Assembly: GCA_900548595.1 (NCBI GenBank)
Contig: URLB01000082.1
Span: forward strand, 1 to 9,663
Direction of reading: 5' to 3'
Origin: an uncultured Eubacteriales bacterium
GTDB lineage: Bacteria; Bacillota; Clostridia; Lachnospirales; Anaerotignaceae
DNA length: 9,663 bases
Below the pieces are notes generated by a model. The model had not been told where the DNA came from. It did no database searches and worked only from the letters and a program-made list of their open reading frames with translations. The translations under genes and the position numbers were made by a program. Shown here one piece after another: positions 1-8,622 of this stretch; position 1 is the first letter of the stretch, and each line of letters begins with the position of its first letter.

Positions 1-49
1 TGCTTCATCTTATCTCGTTCCCCAATAAAACAAATTTTGCGCCGAAGAT

Positions 50-2956
50 ATGCCTAAAGAATTTGAAGAGGCTAAAAACGAGGCTAAAAAAGCTTTTGGT
101 GATGACAAGATTTTCATAGAAAAATATCTCAGAAGCCCGAAGCATATAGAAGTACAGGTAATGGGAGATAAATACGGAAACGTAATACATTTGTTTGACA
201 GAGACTGTTCCGTACAGAGACGTCATCAGAAGGTAGTGGAGTATGCTCCTGCCGATTCAATAAGCATTGAAACAAGACAGAAAATTTTTGCAGACGCCGT
301 AAAGCTTTCAAAGTTTGTGGGATACAGCAATGCAGGCACACTGGAGTTCCTTGTTGATGCAGACGAGAATTATTACTTTATAGAAATGAACCCTCGTATC
401 CAGGTAGAGCATACCGTAACGGAAATGGTTACGGGAGTCGACCTTGTTACAACGCAGATACTCGTAGCGGAAGGCTATAATCTTTTTTCTGAAAAAATAG
501 GAATATTATCACAGGAAGACGTTCATTGCAACGGACATGCAATACAGCTTCGTGTTACAACAGAAGACCCGACGAATAATTTCCTTCCCGATACGGGAAA
601 AATAACCGTATACCGTTCTCCTGCCGGAAACGGAATACGTCTTGACGGAGGAAACGTATTTACGGGAGCTGAAGTAATGCCTTATTATGACAGTCTCCTT
701 GTAAAAATAATCGCTTATGACCGTACGTTTGAGGGTACAGTCAGAAAGTGCGTCAGAGCGTTGAAGGAAACGAGAATAAGAGGCGTTAAGACAAATATAC
801 CGTTCCTTATAAACGTTGTTCAGAGCAAGACTTTTGAAGAAAGAAAATGCACAACAACATTTATTGAGGAAACTCCTGAACTTTTCAATATCGCGGAGTC
901 AAAGGACAGAGCTTCTAAAATAGCAGAGTTTATCGGAAATAAAATAGTAAATGAATCTAAGGGAGATAAGCCTGATTTTGGCCCTATAGCTCCGCCTAAA
1001 TATGACAACGGCATTGAAGTATATGGCGCAAGAGACGAATTTCTTAAGCTCGGTGCAAAAGAGTATACACAGAAAATAATGAAAGACAAGAAGCTTTATG
1101 TTACGGATACGACAATGAGAGACGCTCATCAGTCTCTTGTGGCTACAAGATTCCGTACAAAAGACCTTGTTACTGCGGCTCCCGCAACAAACACAATCCT
1201 CAGAAATGCATTTTCCGTAGAGGCATGGGGCGGAGCTACATTTGACGTTGCTTACCGTTTCCTTAAGGAGTCTCCGTGGGTAAGACTTGAGCAGCTGAGA
1301 AAAGCAATGCCGAATACTCTTATCCAGATGCTTTTAAGAGCGTCAAACGCTGTAGGATATAAAAATTATCCTGATAACGTAGTTAAAAAATTCATAGAAG
1401 TTTCAGCTGAAAGAGGCGTAGACGTATTCCGTATATTCGATTCCCTTAACTGGATTGAGAATATGAAAATGCCTATTGAGGTTGCTCTTAATACAGGAAA
1501 AATAGTTGAGGGTACAATCTGCTATACAGGAGATATAATGAACCCCAATGAAACAAAGTACACAATCGATTATTACATCAAAAAGGCAAAGGAAATAGAA
1601 AGCCTTGGATGCCATATATTTGCTATAAAGGATATGGCAGGGCTTTTAAAACCCTATGCGGCTAAGAAATTGTTTACGGAGCTTAGAAAGGAACTTCATA
1701 TTCCTTTACATCTCCATACGCATGATACGACGGGAAATGGAGTATCTACCGTTTTGATGGCAGCGGAAGCAGGCGTAGACATTGTTGACCTTGCAATCGA
1801 ATCAATGTCTACAATTACAAGCCAGCCTTCTATGAACTCGGTTGTATATGCGCTTAAGGGAACGGAAAGAGATACAATGTTAGACCCCGATGAGCTTAAA
1901 GAGTTAAGCCGTTACTATGAAGACGTAAGAAAAGTATACGGCGGCTTTGAAAGTAAAATGCATACTCCAAGCACGGAGATTTATAAATACGAAATACCCG
2001 GAGGCCAGTACTCCAACTTACGCTTCCAGGTAAAAGAAATGGGTTCGGCAGACGAGTTTGAAACCATAAAGGAACTTTATAAGCAGTCAAATGAGCTTTT
2101 CGGAAATATTGTAAAAGTTACGCCTTCTTCAAAGGTAATAGGCGACTTTGCGATATTTATGCAGAAAAACGGGTTGACAAAGGATAATATATTTGAAGTC
2201 GGAAAGGATCTCTCTTATCCCGAATCCGCGGTAGAATACTTTAAAGGACTTATGGGAAGACCTGACGGAGGTTTCCCCGAGGATATATCAAACATCGTTC
2301 TTAAAGGTCAGAAGCCTATATCGGGCAGAGCAGGGGAACTTCTTGAGCCCGCTGATTTTGATGAAATCGGAAGAGAACTTATGGAGAAGTTCGACTTTGA
2401 TAAAGTTAATATAAGAAATATTCTCAGTTATGCGCTTTATCCGAAAGTTTATGATGACTACTGCGCTCATCTTCAGCATTATAATGATGTTTCACGTCTT
2501 GACAGCCATGTTTATTTCTACGGACTTAAAAAGGGAGAGGAAACTGTACTCAGAATAGGCGAAGGAAAAGCTATTACAATTAAGTATATAGATATGACTG
2601 AACCTAATGAGGAAGGATACAGAAAGCTTACGTTTGAAATAAACGGTATTATGCGTGAAATAACTATTCTTGACAAGAGTCTTGAAGTTAAGAGCGACAG
2701 AAGACTTAAGGCTGAAAAGAATAATCCTGCCCATATCGGTTCTCCTATACCTGGAACAGTAGGTAAGATATTTGTAAAAGAGGGAGACAGAGTTGAAAAG
2801 AATACGGTTCTTATGACTGTAGAAGCCATGAAAATGGAAACATCTGTTCTTTCAAAGATTTCAGGTGTTGTCGACAAGATTTATGCTCGTGAGGGAAGCT
2901 CCGTAAGCCAGGAAGAACTCCTTGTATCATTCAAAGTTGACGAAGAAGCTAAATAA
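50..2956 (+). CDS. pyc: Pyruvate carboxylase, 5'-truncated (968 residues visible)
   Basis: Cytosolic biotin enzyme that carboxylates pyruvate to oxaloacetate with ATP and bicarbonate, an anaplerotic step. Three parts are visible in order. The rest of the biotin carboxylase domain has RRHQK at 57-61 and EMNPRIQVEH at 112-121, where R116 matches the catalytic arginine. The carboxyltransferase barrel has DTTMRDAH at 353-360, probable carbamylated K527 in KDMAGL, and metal ligands H556 and H558 in HLHTHD. The C-terminal biotinyl domain has VEAMKMET, with biotin on K928. Family members have about 1,145 residues, so some 175 N-terminal residues are missing, including the glycine-rich ATP loop. Family-like sequence is recognisable only from about base 38-41; an in-frame TAA at 26-28 closes the frame, and bases 1-37 do not encode the expected upstream region. 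The ATG at 50 has no good ribosome binding site and aligns inside the domain, so it is not the natural start. Family identity is certain; whether the gene is broken in the genome is not. Confidence 0.96.
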   Translation: MPKEFEEAKNEAKKAFGDDKIFIEKYLRSPKHIEVQVMGDKYGNVIHLFDRDCSVQRRHQKVVEYAPADSISIETRQKIFADAVKLSKFVGYSNAGTLEFLVDADENYYFIEMNPRIQVEHTVTEMVTGVDLVTTQILVAEGYNLFSEKIGILSQEDVHCNGHAIQLRVTTEDPTNNFLPDTGKITVYRSPAGNGIRLDGGNVFTGAEVMPYYDSLLVKIIAYDRTFEGTVRKCVRALKETRIRGVKTNIPFLINVVQSKTFEERKCTTTFIEETPELFNIAESKDRASKIAEFIGNKIVNESKGDKPDFGPIAPPKYDNGIEVYGARDEFLKLGAKEYTQKIMKDKKLYVTDTTMRDAHQSLVATRFRTKDLVTAAPATNTILRNAFSVEAWGGATFDVAYRFLKESPWVRLEQLRKAMPNTLIQMLLRASNAVGYKNYPDNVVKKFIEVSAERGVDVFRIFDSLNWIENMKMPIEVALNTGKIVEGTICYTGDIMNPNETKYTIDYYIKKAKEIESLGCHIFAIKDMAGLLKPYAAKKLFTELRKELHIPLHLHTHDTTGNGVSTVLMAAEAGVDIVDLAIESMSTITSQPSMNSVVYALKGTERDTMLDPDELKELSRYYEDVRKVYGGFESKMHTPSTEIYKYEIPGGQYSNLRFQVKEMGSADEFETIKELYKQSNELFGNIVKVTPSSKVIGDFAIFMQKNGLTKDNIFEVGKDLSYPESAVEYFKGLMGRPDGGFPEDISNIVLKGQKPISGRAGELLEPADFDEIGRELMEKFDFDKVNIRNILSYALYPKVYDDYCAHLQHYNDVSRLDSHVYFYGLKKGEETVLRIGEGKAITIKYIDMTEPNEEGYRKLTFEINGIMREITILDKSLEVKSDRRLKAEKNNPAHIGSPIPGTVGKIFVKEGDRVEKNTVLMTVEAMKMETSVLSKISGVVDKIYAREGSSVSQEELLVSFKVDEEAK

Positions 2957-2969
2957 ACATTATGTAACG

Positions 2970-3000
2970 GAAGCACATCTATTAGATGTGCTTCTCTTTT
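2970..3000 (+). terminator. Rho-independent terminator after pyc
   Basis: A perfect 11-bp stem (GAAGCACATCT at 2970-2980 with its complement at 2984-2994) around a 3-base loop is followed by TCTTTT. It starts 13 bases after the pyc stop and separates pyc from the ruvAB promoter. Confidence 0.9.
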
Positions 3001-3002
3001 GG

Positions 3003-3031
3003 TTGAAATAATCGTCTTAATTAAGTATAAT
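3003..3031 (+). promoter_or_regulatory. Sigma-A-type promoter for ruvAB
   Basis: TTGAAA at 3003-3008 and TATAAT at 3026-3031 are separated by 17 bp, one mismatch from the full consensus. The site lies directly after the pyc terminator and about 37 bases before the predicted ruvA transcript reaches its start codon, so ruvAB is likely its own transcription unit. No SOS operator is obvious to the eye between the promoter and ruvA. Confidence 0.8.
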
Positions 3032-3062
3032 AATCCTATTGTGGTTTATGTTTTGTTCTATG

Positions 3063-3068
3063 AAAGGA
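3063..3068 (+). promoter_or_regulatory. Ribosome binding site fixing the ruvA start
   Basis: AAAGGA lies 6 bases before the ATG at 3075. The frame is also open to an ATG at 3039, but that one has no ribosome binding site and would lie almost on the transcription start. It would add 12 residues absent from RuvA proteins. The ATG at 3075 gives the family N-terminus MISYIKGEI. Confidence 0.8.
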
Positions 3069-3074
3069 TTTATT

Positions 3075-3689
3075 ATGATTTCATATATTAAAGGAGAAAT
3101 TTTATATAATAACGGAGACAGCCTTGTTGTGGAAAATAACGGTATCGGTTATGAAATTATAGTTCCTGCTTTTTCTGCTCAAAAATTATGCGCCCAAAAG
3201 GGGATTGTAACTGTATTTACATATATGAGCGTAAGGGAAGACGGGATAACGCTTTTTGGATTTGCAAGCCGTGAGGAAAAAAATATTTATGAAAAATTGA
3301 TTTCCGTATCCGGAATAGGACCGAAAGCTGCTGTCAGCATTTTAAGTGTTTTGACAACTTCTCAGCTTATTACCGCCATAGTATCGGGAGACGCAGCGGC
3401 ATTATCAAGGGCGCCCGGTATAGGCAAAAAGACAGCGCAAAGAGTTATACTGGAGCTGAAAGATAAAATAGTGAATGAGGACATTACAGAGGCGTTCGGC
3501 ATGGACAACGATATTGTATTAACGGATGGAATACCGATAAATGACGACAGATCGGAAGCTGTAGAGGCGCTTACATCTTTGGGATATACAAGAAGCGAAG
3601 CTGTTAAGGCAGTTAGCAAGGTTTATAACGACGGTATGGATGTTCAGAAAATATTATCGTCCGCTTTAAAAGAACTCAGCAGATTATAG
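3075..3689 (+). CDS. ruvA: Holliday junction branch migration protein RuvA
   Basis: RuvA binds four-way DNA junctions as a tetramer and recruits the RuvB motor, allowing branch migration during recombinational repair. The product has 204 residues, the usual size. Domain I is an OB-fold starting MISYIKGEI. Domain II carries two helix-hairpin-helix DNA-binding motifs, VSGIGPKAA near 78-86 and APGIGKKTA near 103-111. A variable linker at about 125-155 leads to the C-terminal three-helix domain (DRSEAVEALTSLGY onward) that contacts RuvB. It is the first gene of a two-gene unit with ruvB 12 bases downstream. ruvC, often just upstream of ruvA, is absent here: a terminator and promoter lie there instead. 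No defect is seen. Confidence 0.97.
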   Translation: MISYIKGEILYNNGDSLVVENNGIGYEIIVPAFSAQKLCAQKGIVTVFTYMSVREDGITLFGFASREEKNIYEKLISVSGIGPKAAVSILSVLTTSQLITAIVSGDAAALSRAPGIGKKTAQRVILELKDKIVNEDITEAFGMDNDIVLTDGIPINDDRSEAVEALTSLGYTRSEAVKAVSKVYNDGMDVQKILSSALKELSRL

Positions 3690-3701
3690 GGAGTATTTTA
3701 A

Positions 3702-4736
3702 ATGGAAAAGAGAATTATTACAACGGCGGCAATAGAGACTGACAATGAAATAGAACTGAATTTAAGACCTAATACGCTTGACGACTATATAGGTCAGGAC
3801 AAAGTTAAAAATAATTTAAAGGTATTCATAGAGGCGGCTAAAAGAAGAAAAGAGCCTTTAGACCATGTGCTTCTTTACGGCCCCCCCGGACTGGGAAAGA
3901 CAACCTTATCTAATATTATAGCCAATGAAATGGGCGCAGGCTTCAAGACTACGTCCGGCCCTGCAATAGAACGCCCCGGCGACATGGCTGCAATATTAAA
4001 CAGCCTGAACGACGGAGATGTGCTGTTTGTCGATGAGATTCATAGGCTTAACAGGATAATAGAAGAAATACTTTATCCCGCTATGGAAGATTTTACAATA
4101 GACATTGTTATAGGAAAAGGCGCCGGAGCAAGAAGCGTCAGGCTTGAACTTCCTAAATTTACATTAATAGGTGCCACAACGAGGATAGGTCTTCTGACTG
4201 CTCCGCTAAGGGATCGTTTCGGGGTTATAAATCATCTTGAACCGTATAATATCAAAGAACTTTCCGATATTGTTATAAGGTCTGCGGAAGTATTTGATAC
4301 GGAAATAGATTCGGGAGGCGCGGCTGAGATAGCCAGACGCTCCAGAGGGACGCCGAGAATAGCCAACAGACTTTTGAAAAGAGTAAGGGATTTTGCCCAA
4401 GTGCAGTATGACGGGAAAATAACATGCGATGTAGCCTCAGCCGCTTTGGACCTTTTAGAAGTTGACAAGAACGGATTGGACACAACCGACAGGAAAATAC
4501 TTTTGACAATGATAGACAAATTCGGAGGAGGTCCTGTCGGCCTGGACACAATAGCGGCTGCCGTAAATGAAGAAGCTGAGACTATTGAAGACGTTATTGA
4601 ACCGTATCTTATACAGCTTGGATATATAAAACGTACTCCCAGAGGAAGGGTAATAACTCGCGGAGGATACAGCCATTTCGGGTTGAAACCTGCAAAGGAA
4701 ATAGACGATTCGGATCAGATACAATTGGATATATAA
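3702..4736 (+). CDS. ruvB: Holliday junction branch migration ATPase RuvB
   Basis: RuvB is the AAA+ hexameric motor that pulls DNA through a RuvA-bound Holliday junction. The 344-residue product is full length. It shows the family start LRPNTLDDYIGQDKVK at about 21-36, Walker A GPPGLGKT at 60-67, Walker B with DEIH at 111-114, sensor 1 ATTR at 158-161, and a likely arginine finger in PLRDRFG near 168-174. Sensor 2 is RGTPRIANRLL at about 215-225, and a winged-helix DNA-binding domain runs from about 265 to the end. AGGGAG at 3688-3693 overlaps the ruvA stop and lies 8 bases before the ATG, so the two genes are co-transcribed and probably translationally coupled. Transcription ends at the hairpin directly after the stop codon. 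Nothing is missing or unusual. Confidence 0.98.
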   Translation: MEKRIITTAAIETDNEIELNLRPNTLDDYIGQDKVKNNLKVFIEAAKRRKEPLDHVLLYGPPGLGKTTLSNIIANEMGAGFKTTSGPAIERPGDMAAILNSLNDGDVLFVDEIHRLNRIIEEILYPAMEDFTIDIVIGKGAGARSVRLELPKFTLIGATTRIGLLTAPLRDRFGVINHLEPYNIKELSDIVIRSAEVFDTEIDSGGAAEIARRSRGTPRIANRLLKRVRDFAQVQYDGKITCDVASAALDLLEVDKNGLDTTDRKILLTMIDKFGGGPVGLDTIAAAVNEEAETIEDVIEPYLIQLGYIKRTPRGRVITRGGYSHFGLKPAKEIDDSDQIQLDI

Positions 4737-4740
4737 ATAA

Positions 4741-4762
4741 AAGCCATGCTGAAGCATGGCTT
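4741..4762. terminator. Bidirectional terminator between ruvB and the convergent gene
   Basis: A perfect 9-bp stem (AAGCCATGC at 4741-4749 with GCATGGCTT at 4754-4762) has a TGAA loop. Read on the minus strand it is followed by a T-rich tract (TTTTATTTAT), making a good terminator for the gene at 4775-5185. On the plus strand the tail is the weaker TTAATTTAAA, so it ends ruvB less clearly. Confidence 0.85.
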
Positions 4763-4774
4763 AATTTAAACATA

Positions 4775-5185
4775 CTATCTTTTGGCTCTTTCAATACAGG
4801 CGTCTGCCGCTCCGAGGATAATTTCGCCTGCGGCAGCATGTTCTGAATCAAGGTTTATATTATCGGTGGTTTGAGATGATAGTATTTGAGCGCAAATTTC
4901 ATCGGCAGTGGTTTGCACAAGGGGATAAAAAACTTCTAAAGTAGATGAAGTGGGGATGAAGTCGATATTTGTGATTTTATTTTCACTGAAAGTAAGACTT
5001 AAAGAAGCGGTTTCATCACCCATTGAAACATTGGTTGTATATGTACCCGACTTATATTGTGCGTCAGCGCTTTTGGGGATAAGTACTATTATCAAAGCTA
5101 TTATAATTGCTGCGCCGATAATAGCAAATATTATAGTTTTGATAAGCTCCTTCAATTTTATTACCATGAATTTAGTTTTACTCAT
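4775..5185 (-). CDS. Small membrane-anchored protein with FMN-binding-like outer domain
   Basis: 136 residues, no firmly recognised function. The N-terminus is basic (K3, K5, K10, K12, K16), followed by a hydrophobic helix at about 14-36, then a polar domain. This predicts a signal anchor with the domain outside the cell. The outer part starts YKSGTYTTNV and continues with beta-rich sequence (ASLSLTFSENKITNIDF), a layout like the small FMN-binding domain of exported flavoproteins. The usual S/T-G-A-T/S-x-x-S/T motif that carries covalent flavin is absent; the matching C-terminal stretch is EHAAAGEIILGAADACI, so flavin binding is doubtful. GGAGGG (5193-5198, minus strand) lies 7 bases before the ATG and supports this start. 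The gene is convergent with ruvAB and divergent from addB, whose start is 80 bases away. Confidence 0.8.
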   Translation of the reverse strand: MSKTKFMVIKLKELIKTIIFAIIGAAIIIALIIVLIPKSADAQYKSGTYTTNVSMGDETASLSLTFSENKITNIDFIPTSSTLEVFYPLVQTTADEICAQILSSQTTDNINLDSEHAAAGEIILGAADACIERAKR

Positions 5186-5210
5186 CAGGCGGCCCTCCGA
5201 ATGATATTTT

Positions 5211-5216
5211 ATTATA
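5211..5216 (-). promoter_or_regulatory. Possible -10 box for the membrane-protein gene
   Basis: TATAAT reads on the minus strand 25 bases before the start codon at 5185, leaving room for a short leader holding the strong GGAGGG ribosome site. No good -35 box is seen 16-18 bases upstream. The 80-base divergent space must also hold the addB promoter, which I cannot place because the region is nearly all A and T. Confidence 0.35.
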
Positions 5217-5251
5217 TATTTTATTTTAGCATTAGTGATTTTATTACAAAC

Positions 5252-5257
5252 GGGTGG
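5252..5257 (+). promoter_or_regulatory. Ribosome binding site fixing the addB start
   Basis: GGGTGG lies 8 bases before the ATG at 5266. A GTG at 5254 is in frame but sits inside this site and would add MVFI ahead of the conserved MGLRFIIGRSGSGKS start, so ATG 5266 is preferred. Confidence 0.7.
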
Positions 5258-5265
5258 TTTTTATT

Positions 5266-8200
5266 ATGGGATTGAGATTTATTATAGGAAGAAGCGGAAG
5301 CGGAAAAAGTACGCTTTGCCTTAATGAAATTAATGAAAAGCAAAAACTCGGAAAAAGATTAATATATATAGTGCCGGAACAGTATTCGTTACAGGCAGAA
5401 AGAGAACTAGTGGCTGTTTCGGGCGGAATAGTATCGGCTGTTGTACTCAGTTTTCGCCGTCTTGCGGAAAATATTTTTTCCGAAAAGGGAGGGATTACGG
5501 GAAAACATTTAAGTGAAACGGGAAAATTGATGATACTTAGGCGAGTGCTGATGAAAAACAAGGATAATCTTAAGTATTTCGGAATAGTATGCGGCAGAAC
5601 GGGTTTTGTAACAAAATTCAGTGAAACAGTAAGTAACTTTGCGGGAAGCGGTATAGGCGCTGACGATATAAGAAAGTGTGCGGAAGTATTTGAAAAAGAC
5701 AGCGCCGTTTATCAAAAACTTATAGATACCGCTCTCATATACGAACAGTATTGCGAGTTTATAAAAAATGAATATATATCCTCTGACGATGTGCTTTCTG
5801 TTGCGGCCAGAAAAATGTCCGAAGCCAAATATACATCGGGGGCAGAAGTATGGCTGGATGGATTTTACGGATTTACAGGACAAGAGTATGATGTTATTGA
5901 AAAGCTTCTTATGTCGTGTGAGAATGTAAATATAACTTTGAATATGGATAAAAGAAGTTTTCTTTCAGATAAGATGACTATTGAAGACGACTTCTTTGAA
6001 CCGTGGGATACAATGAGACGCTTAAAAAAAATGTGCGCCGATAAAGGCATAAACATAGAGAAAACTGCATTTCTTACTGAAAATAGATATAATACGGACG
6101 GGTTGATATGCCTTGAGAAAAATTATTTTAAATGGAAAGTAAACGAGAATAACAATAGCGCAGGAATAAAAATAATGGAAGCTGACACGATTGAGGATGA
6201 GATAAACATGTGCGCTTCTGAAATTATACGTCTTGTACGAGATAAAGGCATAAGATACAGAGACATTGCGCTTACTGCCAGAAACCTTTCCGATTATGAA
6301 GAATATGTAAAATTAATATTTTCACACTACGGAATACCTTTTTTTATGGACTCTAAAAGGTCTGTAATGGGACATCCGTGTACTGAGTTGATAAGAGCGA
6401 TTATAGAACTTACCACAAATAATATTTCTTATGAGTCTATGTTCAGATGTCTTAAAACGGAACTTACAACCGTATCGAGAGATGATAGGGATATACTGGA
6501 AAATTATGTGGTGAAATATGGTATTAAAGGTTCCGAGTGGTTAGAGGAACGTTGGAAAAGAGGCTTTGATAATGACGAAACAGAAGAAGCGGAGAATAAA
6601 ATAAACGAAATAAAAGACGAGGCTATAAAACCTTTTCGAGATTTTTACAAAAAATATAAAAACGGTAAGCATAATATAAAAAATATAACAGTCGATTTGT
6701 ACGGAATACTGGAGAACTTGGAAATAGCCGAAAAGCTCGGAGAAAAAGCCGAAATTGCGGAAGTTGAGGGAGATATAGACAAAGCGCAAGAACAAATACG
6801 ATGCTTCGAGCTTATAGGCGAATTAATGGAAAATATGGCTTCTCTGTTAGGAGATGAAGATGTAACAATAAAAGACTACGGAGAAATATTGGAAGCTGGG
6901 TTAAGCGGTTTGAAAATGGGCATTATACCGGCTGCTATCGACATGGTTACAATAGGAGATATTGAAAGAACAAGGCTTCCTAATATTAAAGCTCTATTTA
7001 CAGTGGGAGTAAACGAAGGTGTGCTGCCGGCAGGAAATACGGAAGATACGGGTATTTTTTCCGACAGAGAAACGGAAACCCTGGAACAAAATGGGTTGGA
7101 GCTTACTCACTCCGGGGCAAGAACAGCCTTTGAAGAACAATATTTAATTTATTTGGGAATAACAAAGCCATCCGATTACTTATATTTATGCCGAAGTATG
7201 AGAGACGGGAGCGGAAGAGAAACACGACAGTCTCCTTTAATAACTAAGATGGAGAATATGTTTTCGAGTGTAGAAAAAACTTCGTTTCGGTCGGGAGACA
7301 TAACGTCCGTAGACAGACCTGTACCTGCATTGCACAGACTTGGAGAAGGTCTGGTCAAGAACAACCGTATTTGGCAGGAAGCTGCCGAGTGGCTTTTGAA
7401 TAATGAAAAATATAGAAACAGAGCTATGATGATAAAAAAAGGTTCTGAATTGAAAAATATAGAAAAAAATCTCAGTGCAAAAAATCTGAAAAGGCTGTAC
7501 GGCGGAAAAATGTACACAAGTATATCACAGCTGGAAACATTTTCTTCATGTCCGTTTTGCTATTTTTCACGATACTCTCTTAAAGCGAAACCGAGAAAAG
7601 TATATGAAATACGGACGCCTGATTTAGGCTCTCTTTATCATGCTGTTTTGGAAAAAATAACGGAGATGATGAGAGACAGAGGCTTAAAATGGCAGTCTAT
7701 AGACGAAAACGAAATTAAATGCATGATAGATGAGGCTATAGACGTTATAGTTCCCGATGCGGCAAACAAAGTATTGCTTAGTACGGCGGCTCATGTATAT
7801 ATGATAAAAAGAATAAAGAGAATAAGCGCAAGGGCATTATCCGTATTGAGAAAACATATGTGCAGCGGAAAATTTGAAACACTCGGCAGTGAGATAACAT
7901 TTGGTTCGGGTGAACTGCCTGCAATAGAAATAAAAATGCCAAACGGATGCGAATTGCTTTTAAGAGGAAAAATAGACCGTGTTGATATATACAGAAAAGA
8001 CGGAAGCTGTTACGTAAAGATAATAGATTATAAATCCGGGAAAAAAGATTTCAGCCTTTCCGACATATACTATGGTTTGCAGCTTCAGCTTTTGCTATAT
8101 ATGGACGCATTTTTAAAAACCGGTAAAATATTAACGGAAGATGAGCCGGATGTGGGAGGCGTTTTCTATTTTCGAATTATGGACCCGATAATAAAGGCGT

Positions 8201-8622
8201 CGGAGCTGAAAGAAAACAGTCCGGAAGCCGCTTTATATAAACAGTTCCGTATGACAGGGTTGGCATGCAGCGACGCGGATATTCTTGAGGCGCTCGATAC
8301 AGCTTTAGAAACGGGAGCAAGATCGGATATTATAAATATATCAATACGCAAAGACGGAAATATAAGCGGTTCGGCAGTAGGAAGAAGCGAGTATGAAAAA
8401 ATTATGGAGTTTTCTGCGGATAAAGCAGGCGAACTTGGGCAAAATATATTGGAGGGAGATGTCAGTATAAATCCTGTTATCAACGGCGGAATAATGACAT
8501 GCGACTATTGCGAATATAAATCTGTTTGCTGTTTTGACCCGAAAAACGGTAATGAAGCGAGAAAACTGAAACATCTTTCATCGGATGAAGTTTGGGACAA
8601 TATTTTGTCTGGCAAAAAGTAG
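5266..8622 (+). CDS. addB: ATP-dependent helicase/nuclease subunit B (AddB)
   Basis: AddB pairs with AddA in the AddAB complex, the Gram-positive counterpart of RecBCD. The complex resects double-strand ends up to a Chi site and prepares single strands for RecA. The 1,118-residue product has a phosphate-binding loop, GRSGSGKS at 8-15. A long degenerate helicase-like region follows, which in this family scans for Chi. The C-terminal RecB-type nuclease domain has H792 in GSLYHAVLE, DRVD at 904-907 and DYKSG at 921-925. The four cysteines for the iron-sulphur staple are present: C762 in the SCPFC stretch, then C1079, C1082 and C1088 with the family spacing of 3 and 6. The gene appears intact and active. 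addA, normally adjacent, does not follow: 303 bases of non-coding DNA and an unrelated small gene come next. Confidence 0.96.
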   Translation: MGLRFIIGRSGSGKSTLCLNEINEKQKLGKRLIYIVPEQYSLQAERELVAVSGGIVSAVVLSFRRLAENIFSEKGGITGKHLSETGKLMILRRVLMKNKDNLKYFGIVCGRTGFVTKFSETVSNFAGSGIGADDIRKCAEVFEKDSAVYQKLIDTALIYEQYCEFIKNEYISSDDVLSVAARKMSEAKYTSGAEVWLDGFYGFTGQEYDVIEKLLMSCENVNITLNMDKRSFLSDKMTIEDDFFEPWDTMRRLKKMCADKGINIEKTAFLTENRYNTDGLICLEKNYFKWKVNENNNSAGIKIMEADTIEDEINMCASEIIRLVRDKGIRYRDIALTARNLSDYEEYVKLIFSHYGIPFFMDSKRSVMGHPCTELIRAIIELTTNNISYESMFRCLKTELTTVSRDDRDILENYVVKYGIKGSEWLEERWKRGFDNDETEEAENKINEIKDEAIKPFRDFYKKYKNGKHNIKNITVDLYGILENLEIAEKLGEKAEIAEVEGDIDKAQEQIRCFELIGELMENMASLLGDEDVTIKDYGEILEAGLSGLKMGIIPAAIDMVTIGDIERTRLPNIKALFTVGVNEGVLPAGNTEDTGIFSDRETETLEQNGLELTHSGARTAFEEQYLIYLGITKPSDYLYLCRSMRDGSGRETRQSPLITKMENMFSSVEKTSFRSGDITSVDRPVPALHRLGEGLVKNNRIWQEAAEWLLNNEKYRNRAMMIKKGSELKNIEKNLSAKNLKRLYGGKMYTSISQLETFSSCPFCYFSRYSLKAKPRKVYEIRTPDLGSLYHAVLEKITEMMRDRGLKWQSIDENEIKCMIDEAIDVIVPDAANKVLLSTAAHVYMIKRIKRISARALSVLRKHMCSGKFETLGSEITFGSGELPAIEIKMPNGCELLLRGKIDRVDIYRKDGSCYVKIIDYKSGKKDFSLSDIYYGLQLQLLLYMDAFLKTGKILTEDEPDVGGVFYFRIMDPIIKASELKENSPEAALYKQFRMTGLACSDADILEALDTALETGARSDIINISIRKDGNISGSAVGRSEYEKIMEFSADKAGELGQNILEGDVSINPVINGGIMTCDYCEYKSVCCFDPKNGNEARKLKHLSSDEVWDNILSGKK

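Noticed and set aside
2518..2877. 119-residue open frame on the minus strand inside pyc
   Set aside because: It lies wholly opposite the strongly conserved biotinyl region, has no ribosome site of note and reads as low-complexity hydrophobic sequence. The same applies to the other minus-strand frames within pyc, ruvA, ruvB and addB.
4950..5275. Plus-strand frames across the membrane-protein gene (4950-5204 and 5057-5275)
   Set aside because: They are complements of the 4775-5185 gene, which has the better ribosome site, a sensible membrane-anchor layout and a well-placed terminator.
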